This document shows, piece by piece, positions 23,915 through 35,218 of a stretch of 64,000 nt of DNA. The notes under the pieces are model-generated. The model ran no database searches. It had not been told where the DNA came from and saw only the letters and a list, made by a program, of their open reading frames with translations. Position 1 is the first letter of the stretch. Each line of letters opens with the position of its first letter. Both the position numbers and the translations under genes were made by a program. Origin of the DNA: Thamnidium elegans (taxonomy: Eukaryota; Mucoromycota; Mucoromycetes; Mucorales; Mucoraceae); NCBI GenBank assembly GCA_025201345.1, contig JAIXMG010000006.1, positions 1-64,000 of the forward strand. The letters run 5' to 3'.

Positions 23915-26900
23915 TTATAATCGAGACAAAGTTAGAGGTTCTCCTGCTTCTAATACTTTTTCCTTTTTAATTCTCTTTCCAACCTCGCTTAAATCAAACA
24001 GAATAGAAGCAGAATAACCGTGAAGCTTGAATGATACTACAACAGGCAAATACCCGTCGATACTGTATTTCTCTGCGTCAAAAGAGATATACGAAAATCC
24101 TATACCTTCAGAAATATCATATTTTAAAACAGCCTTGTCATTCTCTTTTGAAGTCTCACATTCATGATAATCTATTTCAATATAAGTCAAAGTATATCTT
24201 TTTTTTTTGGACCTTATTAAATACTTACTGATTTCAAATTTATAAGACCCTGTTTTTTCTTTTATCTTCAAATATAACACCCTTTTACTATCGGCATTAT
24301 TTATTTCATCCCCTTTTTTAAAAAGTAGAAATAACGAATCGCTCTCGAAACTTTGACACTCTGAATCCGTTATTTTGTTTTTATACAATAGTTCTAATCC
24401 AGTACTATTCTCTAAATTTATAGAAAAACAGCATCCCTTACGGTACACTTGACGTAACATACCCATTTGAAATGCTTTATAAAAGAATGGTCGTTGCTTT
24501 ATAACAGGTTGTAAGAGTAAATTCGGTATCTCTGGGATCACCAAGCATTCTGTATCTATTCCTTGAAATTCATTAAAGTCTTTTGCATCCTCTTGAAGTA
24601 TTTTTTGAAGAATAGACTGAAATGTAGGGTTCTGATTAAAGTATATTAAAGTAAAAGCATAGTCGATAAATATATATTTTCCAAATAGTCTAGTATTTAT
24701 CAGTGAAGCAGATACAATTGATGCAATTTCTTTTAAAGTAGGTTTAAAAGATACTTCTATAATATCGTAAACTGTTAAGTGAACTTTGCAGCAACATGTG
24801 TTATTTAAGTGTATGTAAGTTCCATGTGTCATCTCTAGATTTGAGTTGTTGGCAAGAATCTAATATGGTTTATGAAAATATTAGTACATACGAAAGAAAA
24901 AGAGTGTATTTCTTACATTTTCAGAGATAAATCTTTTGAGATTACTCATGAATATTAATTTACTCTTCAGTACAAATAGTCGCATAATATCACTGTCGTT
25001 ATCACCATGATGCAAATCACATTGGTGGATTAAATATGTGTAGTTGATAATATGTTCCAACATATTTAAACACAGAGATTCATATAAATTTCGAATAGGG
25101 ATTATTTCATCTTGATAAATAATAGATTCTTGTTCATTCTCGTCTAAGCTAGTATTAGTAACTACTTGGTTTACAGTCAGTTGTATATATCCCTCGCATA
25201 ATTGAGCCAATAAAATATTAGTCCTGAGTGGAAAATCTAGTTTTAAATATCTTTGGATTACAGGTAGAGCCCCTTCCCCTTTTGTTACAACGAGCAATTT
25301 TTTAAATTCCTCATTTTTTGTTACTAGTCCGCTGGTATATATAAGTTCTTCGAAATCTTGTTTCCTGCCTACTAGATTGTCCAACATTATCTTTTCGATT
25401 GAGACGGTATATCCAACTTTTAAATTTTTTCCATTTGAGTCTAAATCCTTTGGCCAACCACTTGATATTATATCTTTTATATGCGCCAAGTACAGCAGTA
25501 AATACTTTTTTCTGTATTCTAGTTGCGGAGGAAAAACGCCTTTATTTCCAGGTGAACAGTGATTCAATATAGATGGAAAGTCAGCTATAAATTCATTTTC
25601 TCGTACGGTATCATTGTTCGTAAAGATATAATTTAAAGTACTATGAAGAGTGAGGACCTTTACTAAAACCTAACATATTTATTTACGACTTACCGCTCTT
25701 CTTCCTTTAAAGTTGTATAAAATGAACTTAGAGAATGTAACCTAAAAAATACATTTTGCTTAGTTAGATGCCGTAAAATGATCATACGTAGTCGCTTTAC
25801 CATTTCATAGATGTAAAATAACTGTGATCAAATATCCTTTCCACCAGCCCGTTGCTATTTAAAAGAGAAAGAGAAAGCCTTGTGCATTCAAATGAAATAT
25901 CTTCATTTTATTTGTTCAAGTATCAGCATCAAAATAAAGTATATCACTTTAAAGAACATATAATATTTTAACTTACCAATATGCATAATAGCATCAGGGC
26001 CGCAATTTAAAAATACCGATAAAGGCACATCCAAGTCTCCTCTATCTATTATACGTGGAGGACAATACATATCACCATTTTTAATAGTCTCAAATACTGC
26101 AAAAAAAGCTCCAGTAAACATGTCATTAGGCTTAATATAAAATATGTTATCTTCAGGCAACACATTGTATGGTTCGGTACGTATAGAATTGATAATATCA
26201 ACCTGAATAGAATTTACCCATTCAGCCAGGCCAGAATTTTTCTGAGAACCAAAAGAATATCGATCCATGATAGTTAGACAATCATATTCTTTCTCAATGT
26301 TACTTGGAAATAAACGTTTTACGATACCGCCAATTTTATTTTTAATTCCGTCGCATAAACCAAATTTCGCATCAATATCTTTATACTCTTTCAGAATTTT
26401 ATTATCTTCCAATCCGCACAGGCTCCCATCATTTTTCTAATTATATGTATGTATACATTATTATCGAAGGTGTAGTTACTAGTAAGCATTTTACTTACTT
26501 TTAATTTAAACCCCATTCCGTTATAGATCTCTTTAACAATATTATCTCCAATTTGATACGAGTCCACGCCAGTTTTAGAAGAAATCATTTTAGCAGTTAA
26601 TGATAAACGTATATCATTTTCAAAATCTTGAGGAGTAATATAAATTGAATCTGTTTTTAAGACTTTAGGAAAAAACTTTGATTCAGGAAACCCAAATAGA
26701 GAATTTTCAATTTGAACTAAGCTAAAATCAATCGACACTTCATTATTTTGCAAAATATTTACTTTAGACAAAAGTGTTTTATCCCCTCTATAAAAGTGAT
26801 ACAAATCCTGCATATAATAAAATATACATTCAACTTCAGTATAAAACAAAAGTCTATCATGGTGGTCATCTTTTGATATTAAATTAGCTCGAATAAAAAG

Positions 26901-27350
26901 AATTCGAATCACATCCTCCCTAATTTCTTCTTCCCATTCAGGCGGAACACAAATTGCATAATGCCAATCATCTGCGATTTTTTTACTTTTCGGTGAAAGA
27001 ATGAAATTTGCTATGTCTTTTGCTATAATGTCTAAAAACTTTTCATCAGCTTCGTTCCATTTCTCCTTGCCTTTTTTAAATATACGGTATAAATTATCAT
27101 TTATATCATAGTTTGGAGCCAAAAATTTATCATTTGAATTTGTTTTCTCGTAGTTATATTCTTTTAAGTTTGGTGAAAGTCTATTAGAAGTATTGCACAC
27201 TACGCCAATTATTCGATACCCGGTGAAGTCTGCATAGTTACATATATATTTCAATAAAGAAGAAAATATTTTCTATAGAAAAAAAACCAGTAGTTACTTA
27301 CAAAAAATAGCGCAATTATTAAACTGGTGAATATCATAAACTCCTTCCAT
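23915..27350 (-). CDS. Hsp70/HSPA12-like actin-like ATPase family protein, copy B (999 aa, 8 exons)
   Basis: Minus-strand exons 27302-27350, 26499-27229, 25977-26436, 25801-25900, 25694-25741, 24917-25640, 24229-24859 and 23915-24171 join in one frame to 999 aa. The opening is MEGVYDIHQF and the end is EPLTLSRL. The segment VPPEWEEEIREDVIRILFIR, then ANLISKDDHHDRLLF, is the same Hsp70/HSPA12-like block as in copy A. The usual exons 2 and 3 are fused into one 731-nt exon, and the 63-nt exon is only 48 nt. Intron 7 (24172-24228) would read through in frame if unspliced. The gene is divergent from pseudogene D' with 515 bp between starts. It is near-identical to copy E. No DxGT nucleotide-binding loop is seen, so the biochemical role is unknown. 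Confidence 0.6.
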
Positions 27351-27865
27351 ATTGATGCATAATTTGTTAATTTTCAATAAAAGAAAGAAAAAAAAAAAAA
27401 TCAATCTAGTTCATGAAATTAAACTTATAAATAATTAGATCCCAGAGCGCATGCGCTACACTTAAAGTTTTGTGCCATGGTATCACATAAAGTATAACGA
27501 AAGCCTCAAAGCTTCATATCGATACGAGCAGTGCCAATGATACCTGAAATACAGCCGTTAGATTTGTAGTGTTAATCGCTGCAAATATTTTGTCGAAAAA
27601 GTTCCTTATCAATAGATCCTAAACAAAATTCACCGCAATGAAACTTCGGCTATTCGACAGTGAAAACAATAGTGTCCGTAACACATGAGGGTATTTCTTT
27701 TACTTCAATTAAGTAGAATTTTCGCGATTGGATTGTAAAAGGTGGCGCAATGGTAGTACTATAAACTTTAAAATATAATATAAGATTCATCAAGTTTTGC
27801 TTCCTGCGCCCCCCCTTTTTTTTTACTTTGTCGTAGGTTCCACCGACAATAAAGAGTGCATCAAT
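27351..27865. promoter_or_regulatory. Divergent promoter interval between copy B and pseudogene D'
   Basis: 515 bp between the head-to-head start codons at 27350 (-) and 27866 (+). The interval is duplicated at 46537-47071. It contains a C-rich/T-rich tract (about 27808-27823) before the plus-strand start and one copy of a 21-bp unit (gtaaaaggtggcgcaatggt) that is tandemly doubled in the other duplicate. Promoter function is inferred from position only. Confidence 0.4.
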
Positions 27866-29088
27866 ATGGATGAGTTATATAATTTTCATCAACATGACTA
27901 TTTTTCGATTATTTGTAATTATTAGCGTTATGAACGGCATCCACCTGTATTAATTTCTTTCCCGTAATTATTAAATAGCCTTGGGAGAAAGTAAAATTTA
28001 TGTCACAGCTCTTCTAAATACTGGTAAAGTTTTACCAGCCGAAGACTTTTCGTGTAGGTATGAAATATGCAGTACTAGAAGTTTATTATGCAATTTATTT
28101 AATTTAGTTATAGTGAGGAAGCTTGTATTGTTTATGACAAGCAAAAAACCGAGGTTTTAAGTTGGGGTGATCCATATTTTGAACAAGATAATGAAGAGCA
28201 TGTTAGAATTAATAATTTTAAGCATGGATTATATGACGTTTTAAAAAAAGGAACGTCATCAAAGACAAGAGCTTAATTCAACGATGTGATGCACATAATC
28301 AAAGTGATGACTGTGCAATTCTAGATTTATTTTCATTGAAAGCTGAAAAAGAATTCAAGAAAAATCTTGGTAGATATATTTCTAACGACGTAAGTTTGGT
28401 AAAAAAAAAAAAAAAAAAAATTAGATTTATTCTTACAGCGCACTTATCTATCTGATATAGGTCCTTGTAGAGGGATCAAACATACGTGGAGCTGATATAA
28501 AAACAATACAACTTAGTGAATCCTGCAGTTGTAAAGTTTGCTTTACTGTTGATGATATTATTAACATTTCTTTTAGACCAATCATAAAAGATATTGCTTC
28601 TACTGTATCGGTTTCCTTTTTAAACAGCGAGTTTTTCAATAATTACGAGTATCTTTTTAACGTCATATGTTTCAATGACAATCAATATCTCCATAATATT
28701 CTAGCAAAAATACTAGAAGAGGAAACGAATGACTTTAATGAAGAACAATCCATTGATACCCTTTGTTTTGTGATACCAGAATCCCCCTACAAGCTATTAC
28801 GCCCAACCCTTACCCAGCGTCCTACCTCATACACGGGATTTTTAATTGGTACTTTACATCAAGTTTATCGCGAGGATTGTGCATTTTATTTAAGTCTAGA
28901 AGGAAATGACTGCTTCAAGTATAACACCAAAATACCTGAAATAGGACTTATTGGAGTCACTGCGAAAACAGGTTTTCTACTTTTTAGAAAAGGAGATAAA
29001 ATACCTGCCGCTCCGTTAAATCAACAGTTTTACTTTAATGTATCAAAATGCCTTCCCTGGATATGTAAGCAAAAACCGTTCTATATTG

Positions 29089-29119
<31 letters not shown>

Positions 29120-29379
29120 CTTATTTTTCTGTTATAGTCTTAATCAGGCCCAAAACAATTGAAAATGTATTGGATGGAGGAATGATACATTTAGAAAACA
29201 GAGTTAATTACTTTGCTTCTTCTAGTTTTTACCCAACATTGAACGATTTATCTATTTCTATTTCTGTAATTTCTAGTGCGTATTCTGCTTCTCTTGGTTT
29301 TATGGTAAAATTAGTTGGCGGAGAATCTCATCAAAGTTACATTATAGCGGCAGAACCCATGACTTTAAGTCGGTTCTAA
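27866..29379 (+). pseudogene. Hsp70-like pseudogene D' with internal deletion
   Basis: Nearly identical to copy D at both ends: exons 27866-27914, 27979-28057, the start of exon 3 at 28114, and the last two exons up to 29379. At about 28249 the sequence jumps from exon 3 to within exon 7, losing the equivalent of 47460-49544 (about 2085 bp). The junction shifts the frame and meets TAA after about nine codons. C-terminal signature EPMTLSRF is retained. Confidence 0.9.
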
Positions 29380-30893
29380 ACCACTACTATGCATAAACCC
29401 TATTCTATTACTGCGTTTGATAAGTATATTTTAATAAAAAAAAATTGCAGTCTCGTATAAATACAATATGCCAATATATTATGAGAAATCTTATTTTTAT
29501 TACAAAACTAAAGGATTGAAGTGACATAGGTTAATAAATTCTGTTATCAAAAAACCTGAAACCTGAATACACACCCAGAGGAGTCGTTGCCTTACATGGT
29601 TAAGTCACACACGGAGGAATGATAATCCTAAAAATAAATGAAATCCATTGGAGGATTTTTTTTTTAAAAAAAAAGACGCGTAGCGTCCCCCCAAGCTTCC
29701 TCATTAAAGACAGTTTGTGCATCTTTGCTTATTATTTTTACCCCCAAGCGTCCCCCCAAGCGTCCCTCCTTCCCTCATCTGGACCCACCTAATATTCTCA
29801 GTCTACACGTCTACTAGATAAACGTCACAACTCAAAATGAATTCTATTTTTATCTAATTAGCGCAATAAAAAACGTCTGACACATTAAAATTTTACCGTC
29901 TGACGCATAAAAAGACGTCTGTCAATAAAGACGCATTGCCACACACACAAAAAAAAAAGGGCTTCTATAGTTAGCGTTTGCTTTATCCATTTAGTAATCT
30001 GATCCTCTGCGTAACAGAGTTGAAATTTCTAGAACTTTATTTACAAGCGCTCTCCTTTCCTTTAATAAATATGGATCTGTAGATCTATAAAGAAGATTAA
30101 GAGTATTTAAAGAGTGGATGTAATTCTATATAGTGAGCCATAATGGATTAAAAACTGTAATTACCAAAAACAGAAGTTACAATAGTATGCAAAGAATTAC
30201 ATAAATATGCGAAAATTGCGAAAAACGTAATTCAGGATGAATGGGTTTGAACTTGCGCCTCCAAAAAAGGGGTGGACAAAAATTTATACATTCCAAGGCA
30301 TGCATATTTCATAAAAACGATGGATTTAATATTTTGGCTTTACAAATTTTTTTTTTCCCCTTTATTCCATTTCAATATTCTTTTTTATGTTAGGGGTATT
30401 ATTTGTAACGAGTTCTACCTATTAATTCATCTTTAACAGCCGTAAATACATCTCTGTATCTACGATGTAGTCAAGTATGTATATATGTATATTCTTATAT
30501 AATATATGGTCTTATTTCGGCTGGATTCTTTATCAATACTGTTCACTCATAACATTTTTTTTTGTTAGTAGTATTTAAAAAACCTAGCATAATTAATAAA
30601 CTTGCTTAGAACCTGTTTTTATGTATTCGTCACAACTGTGAAAAGTTAGCAAAATATTATATTGCACAGTCCGTGATGTATATGATTTAAATAATGTCTT
30701 AAGATTTAGTTGACATTTAATATATGTAGGTAAATGTCAATATTACGAGTATCGTGCAAATGCATTTTTATAAAGATATACTTATTACTTGTACTACAGT
30801 TTTATTTACTGACACTATTAAATTAGATATAAAAGGGGGTGCACTAATTTTTTCGTTTTCTCTTACAATATTTTTTTATTATTATAGTTATAA

Positions 30894-31113
30894 TGCTTTT
30901 GATTGATATTGACCACCCTGAATTTTCAGCTGAATTTCGAGATGACTATGCTCTCTATGTTTCTAAACTAGAAAAGTTAAACCAAGATTTTTTTGGATAA
31001 GTTTGTAATGATAAACAACCTCAATGCAGACCAGATTATAGCGTCAGTATCTTGTGAAATAGCGCCTAGATTGAAAAAAATATTTCACGCGCACTTTAGC
31101 AGGAAACAAGCGT
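30894..31113 (+). pseudogene. Short broken ORF of unknown family
   Basis: ATG 30894 opens MLLIDIDHPEFSAEFRDDYA..., which stops at TAA after a T7 run near 30989-30995. In another frame from the same run the text continues DKFVMINNLNADQIIASVSC and ends KQA-stop at 31113. A one-base homopolymer change would join the two, about 73 aa in all. Either a decayed gene or a sequencing error; family not recognised. Confidence 0.3.
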
Positions 31114-31213
31114 AAGCCAAATGTCTGGAATAGAGAAAGAAAGGGAAAACGAGGCGGTACGTAGTTATCTCGGTAGTAAGCACGTATAAGGACTATGCAT
31201 TAATAATTATCGT

Positions 31214-31215
<2 letters not shown>

Positions 31216-31269
<54 letters not shown>
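31216..31269. repeat. 54-nt poly(T) tract
   Basis: Uninterrupted T run. It could be the poly(A) tail of a minus-strand retroelement insertion, but I find no target-site duplication or element body beside it. Confidence 0.8.
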
Positions 31270-31270
<1 letters not shown>

Positions 31271-31903
31271 TATCAATAATACTACTTTATAACATGTTAT
31301 ATGTGCGATACTATAGGAGATTCCATTTATAACTTTCACATTGCAAGCAATTGCTAAAACGTATTATGAAGAAACGAAAGGCTCAAAGTTATTGTTTATG
31401 ACTATCACAGTGAATTTTCAACTAAATATAAAAGCTTCGAGTTTAAGATCTTGTTAGCAAGTAATGACAAATAAATTTTCAGTATACAAAAAAAGCTATA
31501 TGGCTCTTCTAGCATTTTTAGTTCAGTTTAGGTCTTGTAAAGATGAAAATGGATTATTTATTAGGAAGTATTTAATATTTTCCATGCTTTAAAACTGGAC
31601 AAAAGTCTTACCCCTTGGCCTCTTCAGAATGACAAAGGACACATTAACAGAAATACGGATCGGAAAATTAGCTTAATAGCACTGGCGGTTTTTTCTTCTT
31701 CGTTGGAACGTTAATATCTTGTAAATATAGACATAGCAAATTTGTATATGTTATGCTGTCGAAGAAAAAGGGAGCCTATGTTAACAATGAGCATACCGCG
31801 ACTCAATTTCAGTAGACCTTAGATCCAAGAGCATATTATGTATACGATACATTTGGAAGACTACGGAACAATTTTCAGTAAATAAAAGCTGAATATTATA
31901 TAA

Positions 31904-32030
31904 TCGGTTTTCTTAGGGACCACCGCAAAAATTCTTTCGGACCACCGGTCTGTACATAGGGAAGATTAGGATCGGGTAACCGGTTGTCCGAAAGCAGTAT
32001 CCCTAAGTACACACTGGTGGTCCAAAAGAT
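31904..32030 (+). repeat. Left terminal inverted repeat of the MULE
   Basis: About 127 bp. It contains internal inverted arms (ttctttcggaccaccggt near its start, actggtggtccaaaagatt near its end), so the terminus can itself fold back. Confidence 0.88.
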
Positions 32031-32076
32031 TTTAAAAAATATAAGGAAAAAAATGTGTATGTTGATAAAAAAAAAT

Positions 32077-34969
32077 TTATTGTTCTTCGTCGGAGGATTG
32101 GATTTCAACGAGCTCATGTTTTTCCGCGTCAAAAGTCCCGCCTTCGTTGTGCTTCGGGAACTGACCAAAAATATTCCACGTTCTTTTAAATAATTTGATG
32201 TATGACTCGTCTACATGGAAATACATGTTACTGACAGTAGGATATTCCATTCGTCTATGACCGAACTTGACTGCCATCCAGTGTAAATTTCTCACATTTT
32301 GAATGTGGTAAGGTTGTACCTTTATCTTTGGTTTTACGGGAACATCAAGTGGCAAAAGAGTGACAGCTTCGTTGCAATATCCTATTATAGCGGCATCGCC
32401 ATACGTACACACAGGCATGTCGTATGCATCCGCAACGACTTGAGCACAATCTGGATAGCTAAACCAGACAGGCATACTTTTGGGATTTTCATACATGTCT
32501 AATTTGATGTTCCTTTCTAGATTTACAATGTCGAAAGCAAAATTTTTTACATACTTGTCCTTGTTAGATTCAAATGCTACTAGCATATCTTTCTTGACAA
32601 CTCTATATCTATTTTTGTCGCCATAGTGGAGATAGGCAATAGCTCTCTAGCCGCAGTTTCCGTCTCCAAGAGGGTCGAATATAGCCTTTACGTTAGTTTG
32701 GTCAATACAAGAATGTAATTTCGAAAGATTCATTCGTTTAGTAGCACTATGACTATCGGTACAACTTCTTTTTTTTTTCGAGCAAATCCGAAATACATTC
32801 TTGAGTACGCTTTCTTTTGATACTAACGTATAAACCAGTCTTATTATTTGCCTCAATCATCAAATTCGTATCAGATGTCAGATCTAACATTTCTTTCTCG
32901 ATGTCTTCGTAAGCAAATCCAAATAAATCATTGGGAACAAATTTTAAAACGTCTGACTTCTCACTCTTTGCAACCACAGGAGATCTTTTTTTGGCCATCA
33001 TTTCCAATGCTTTGTGCTTGCCATAAACCAGTCGATCGCGTCTGGAGGCAGACTTTCTTACGAAGTCCTCCTTAAATGAACTAAGTCTAATCGATTTTCT
33101 TGGACGGCCAGGAGGCCTTACATCGTTATTACCTGGAAGACTCAACGAAATCTCAGCCATATTGGTTGAATCGAAATCAGTTATCTGCAGGATCTTATCC
33201 AATGCACTCATCAATTGAACCGTTTTTTTATAGTCATGGTTAAAAGAGCGGAACACTTTCTCGAGATTTGAGATCTACTTCATCCAAGGTTCTTGCATAG
33301 GGACGAAATTACCAGTTTCGTTTTTGTTAATCAAATCAATCTCGTCACAGAAGTCTTGTGGCGTCTTAAACCACCATCTTGTCGGAATATCACTCAACGT
33401 AACAGGTTTCAATCCGTCTAATTGATGGCAACAAGGAAGGTCGTAAACGATACGAGACTGACAATTGCAAGGAGCGGCAATATCAGCGGCATTTCTTAGA
33501 AGCTCACATCTAAGCGACACAAGAGCATGATGAGTAACATCTCCTATCAAATCCTTTAGGCGAGGATCTCTAGCAACTAACATGTCTACCCCATTCATTT
33601 CTTTCAATTGTATAGCTTTATATCCTCTTTCAAAATCAAGTAAGTTACTGCATATCGTATCGAATGACAAATCCGAAGGTTGAAGAGAAAACATTCCTTT
33701 TCTGATGATAGCATGGCCACTTTCTGCTCTTTGTGTTGTCCTACATCCTAAATGTTTGTACGTAGACGTAATATGGCCAGCCCATCTTTCGAGATAGTTC
33801 TCCCATTCATTCTCATAGTACTTCATAAACGCTGCATATGTTTCATTGTTTACAAAATTAGAAGAGTTAGAAAGAATTACTTCTACTTTTTCTTTTAGAG
33901 TGAAGTATGTTTCTGAATCAAAGCAATTTATCATGACGACGATGTTGCTTTTAAAATCATTTACAATCGAAGAACTATTAAAAACTTTTAATGTTGCGTG
34001 TTTGCTCAAGTTCTGAATCATGTGCCATGTGCACAAAAGCTTACGGTTATCGGAAAAGTACGCATCGAGTTGATTTATCAAACCAGCACACTTGTCTGTA
34101 AAAAAAATAGTACCATCACTGTACTCACCATGCAATTCTTTCAGAGTTTTTACGAACTAGTCATACATCTCCTCTTTTTCGTTGGCAACCCACGCAAAAG
34201 CAATGGGAAAAGTTTTCAAAGTTTCTTTATTTAGATTTCTGACACCAAATGGACAGATCAATGGCATTTTAAGGTCATTAGTGTTGTACGTGGCATCAAT
34301 GAGGACAACCTCTGGAAACCTCTTTGTTCTGTTAATAAGCAAATTGTTTGTAAAAAACAGGCCATCAAGATTTCCTGAGGTAGGACTGCACCTGTATTCA
34401 GTGATGAAACCGTTACTTTGCATATGATCGATAAGGAGGCTTGCGCCATTATCAGACTTGACGTCAACTCTGTTCAGCGTAATGTACTTTAAATTATTGA
34501 TATCATTTACTGACAACTTATTATACGAAGTTTGAGCACTTAGAACCTTCTGAATTTGCTTTGTTGGAATATTTTGCTCGATACCGTATTGAAGCTTTTT
34601 AATATCGCTAGAATACATCAACTTCTTTCTACCAATACTGCTAGAAAGGATATTATCCTCTTCTAGCGAGTGATTATGTTCCTTCTCCGTTTGATTGGAA
34701 GATAAGTAATTAAACCCGTTCCCCTTGCTCATTCCTAATCTAACATAGAAAGGGCAATTGGATCTACAGCTATCCCTCCATCGTTTACGGTCTTCCTCTG
34801 TTAAATTACGAGAATTACGATACTCGCCGCCTCTTCGACATTTAAGATGTACTATTTTTTCTGAAGAACGTGCAATCACCAATTTAAACATATTTTCAAA
34901 GGCATAATCTTTAAGAACTGTTACTGCCATTTCTTTTGTAGCATTTTCGGGAATAAGTGGTAAAGTCAT
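32077..34969 (-). pseudogene. MULE transposase with C-terminal OTU-like domain, interrupted
   Basis: Reading from ATG 34969 on the minus strand, the domains in order are: a FAR1/WRKY-like zinc-binding N-terminal region (LKCRRGGEY..., CRSNCPFYVRLG, HNHSLEE); the MULE DDE domain (VVLIDATYNTN, FFTDKCAGLINQLD, CTWHMIQNL, and AESGHAIIRK as a candidate for the third acidic residue); a SWIM zinc finger (CNCQ....LPCCHQL); an AT-hook-like PPGRPRK; and an OTU protease-like domain with GDGNCG and a distal NLHWMAV that could supply the catalytic Cys and His. Breaks: in-frame TAG codons at 34157-34159, 33275-33277 and 32647-32649, and a frame change in a T run near 32769-32777. The coding remnant ends at 32077. 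Confidence 0.85.
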
Positions 34970-35046
34970 TGAGCTTTTAAAAAGTTCGATACTTATGTTT
35001 TTAAATAAGAAAAGAAAGACCATTATTATTTTGACATTTTTCAGGG

Positions 35047-35120
35047 ACAATTCTTTCGGACCACCGGTGTGTACTTAGGGATACTGCTTTCGGACAACCG
35101 GTTACCCGATCCTAATCTTC
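35047..35120 (-). repeat. Right terminal inverted repeat of the MULE, inner part
   Basis: Reverse complement of the inner part of the left repeat. It is cut at cctaatcttc, where the LINE inserted; the outer part resumes at 41166-41232. Confidence 0.88.
35111..35120 (+). repeat. LINE target-site duplication, left copy
   Basis: The 10-mer cctaatcttc directly before the LINE 5' end. The identical 10-mer follows the poly(A) at 41166-41175, and only one copy occurs at the matching place in the intact left terminal repeat. Confidence 0.93.
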
Positions 35121-35218
35121 AGGCTCTTTCGTGCATTTTATTTTTTAATAAAATCCACCAATCATATAGTCGTATTTCTGAAAAAGAAAAAACTAACTAC
35201 ATTAACCTCATTATCGTA

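Larger units (their letters stand above)
22050..29569. repeat. Segmental duplication, copy 1
   Basis: Collinear and nearly identical with 41232-50864. It carries exons 2-3 of the nuclease-like gene, a Tc1 C-terminal relic, R2, Hsp70-like copy B and the deleted pseudogene D'. It is about 2.1 kb shorter than copy 2, mainly because of one internal deletion near 28249. Homology begins at aaaaaagaatgatt and ends at acctgaata. Confidence 0.92.
29570..31903. other. Gene-poor region between duplication copy 1 and the Mutator-like element
   Basis: No intact gene. It contains C-rich short repeats of the type caagcgtcccccc at about 29677-29768, and scattered gacgtctg/agacgc words to 29935. A possible Tc1-like end (ggggtggacaaaaatttata, about 30269-30288) follows, then a frameshifted short ORF at 30894-31113 and a 54-nt T run at 31216-31269. 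Confidence 0.4.

Noticed and set aside
29680..29935. CRISPR-like array
   Set aside because: The repeats are short, irregular and without uniform spacers, in a eukaryotic context.
32077..34969. Reassigned TAG codon as an explanation for the transposase stops
   Set aside because: The methyltransferase gene in this window ends in TAG with good homology up to it, so TAG is a normal stop here.
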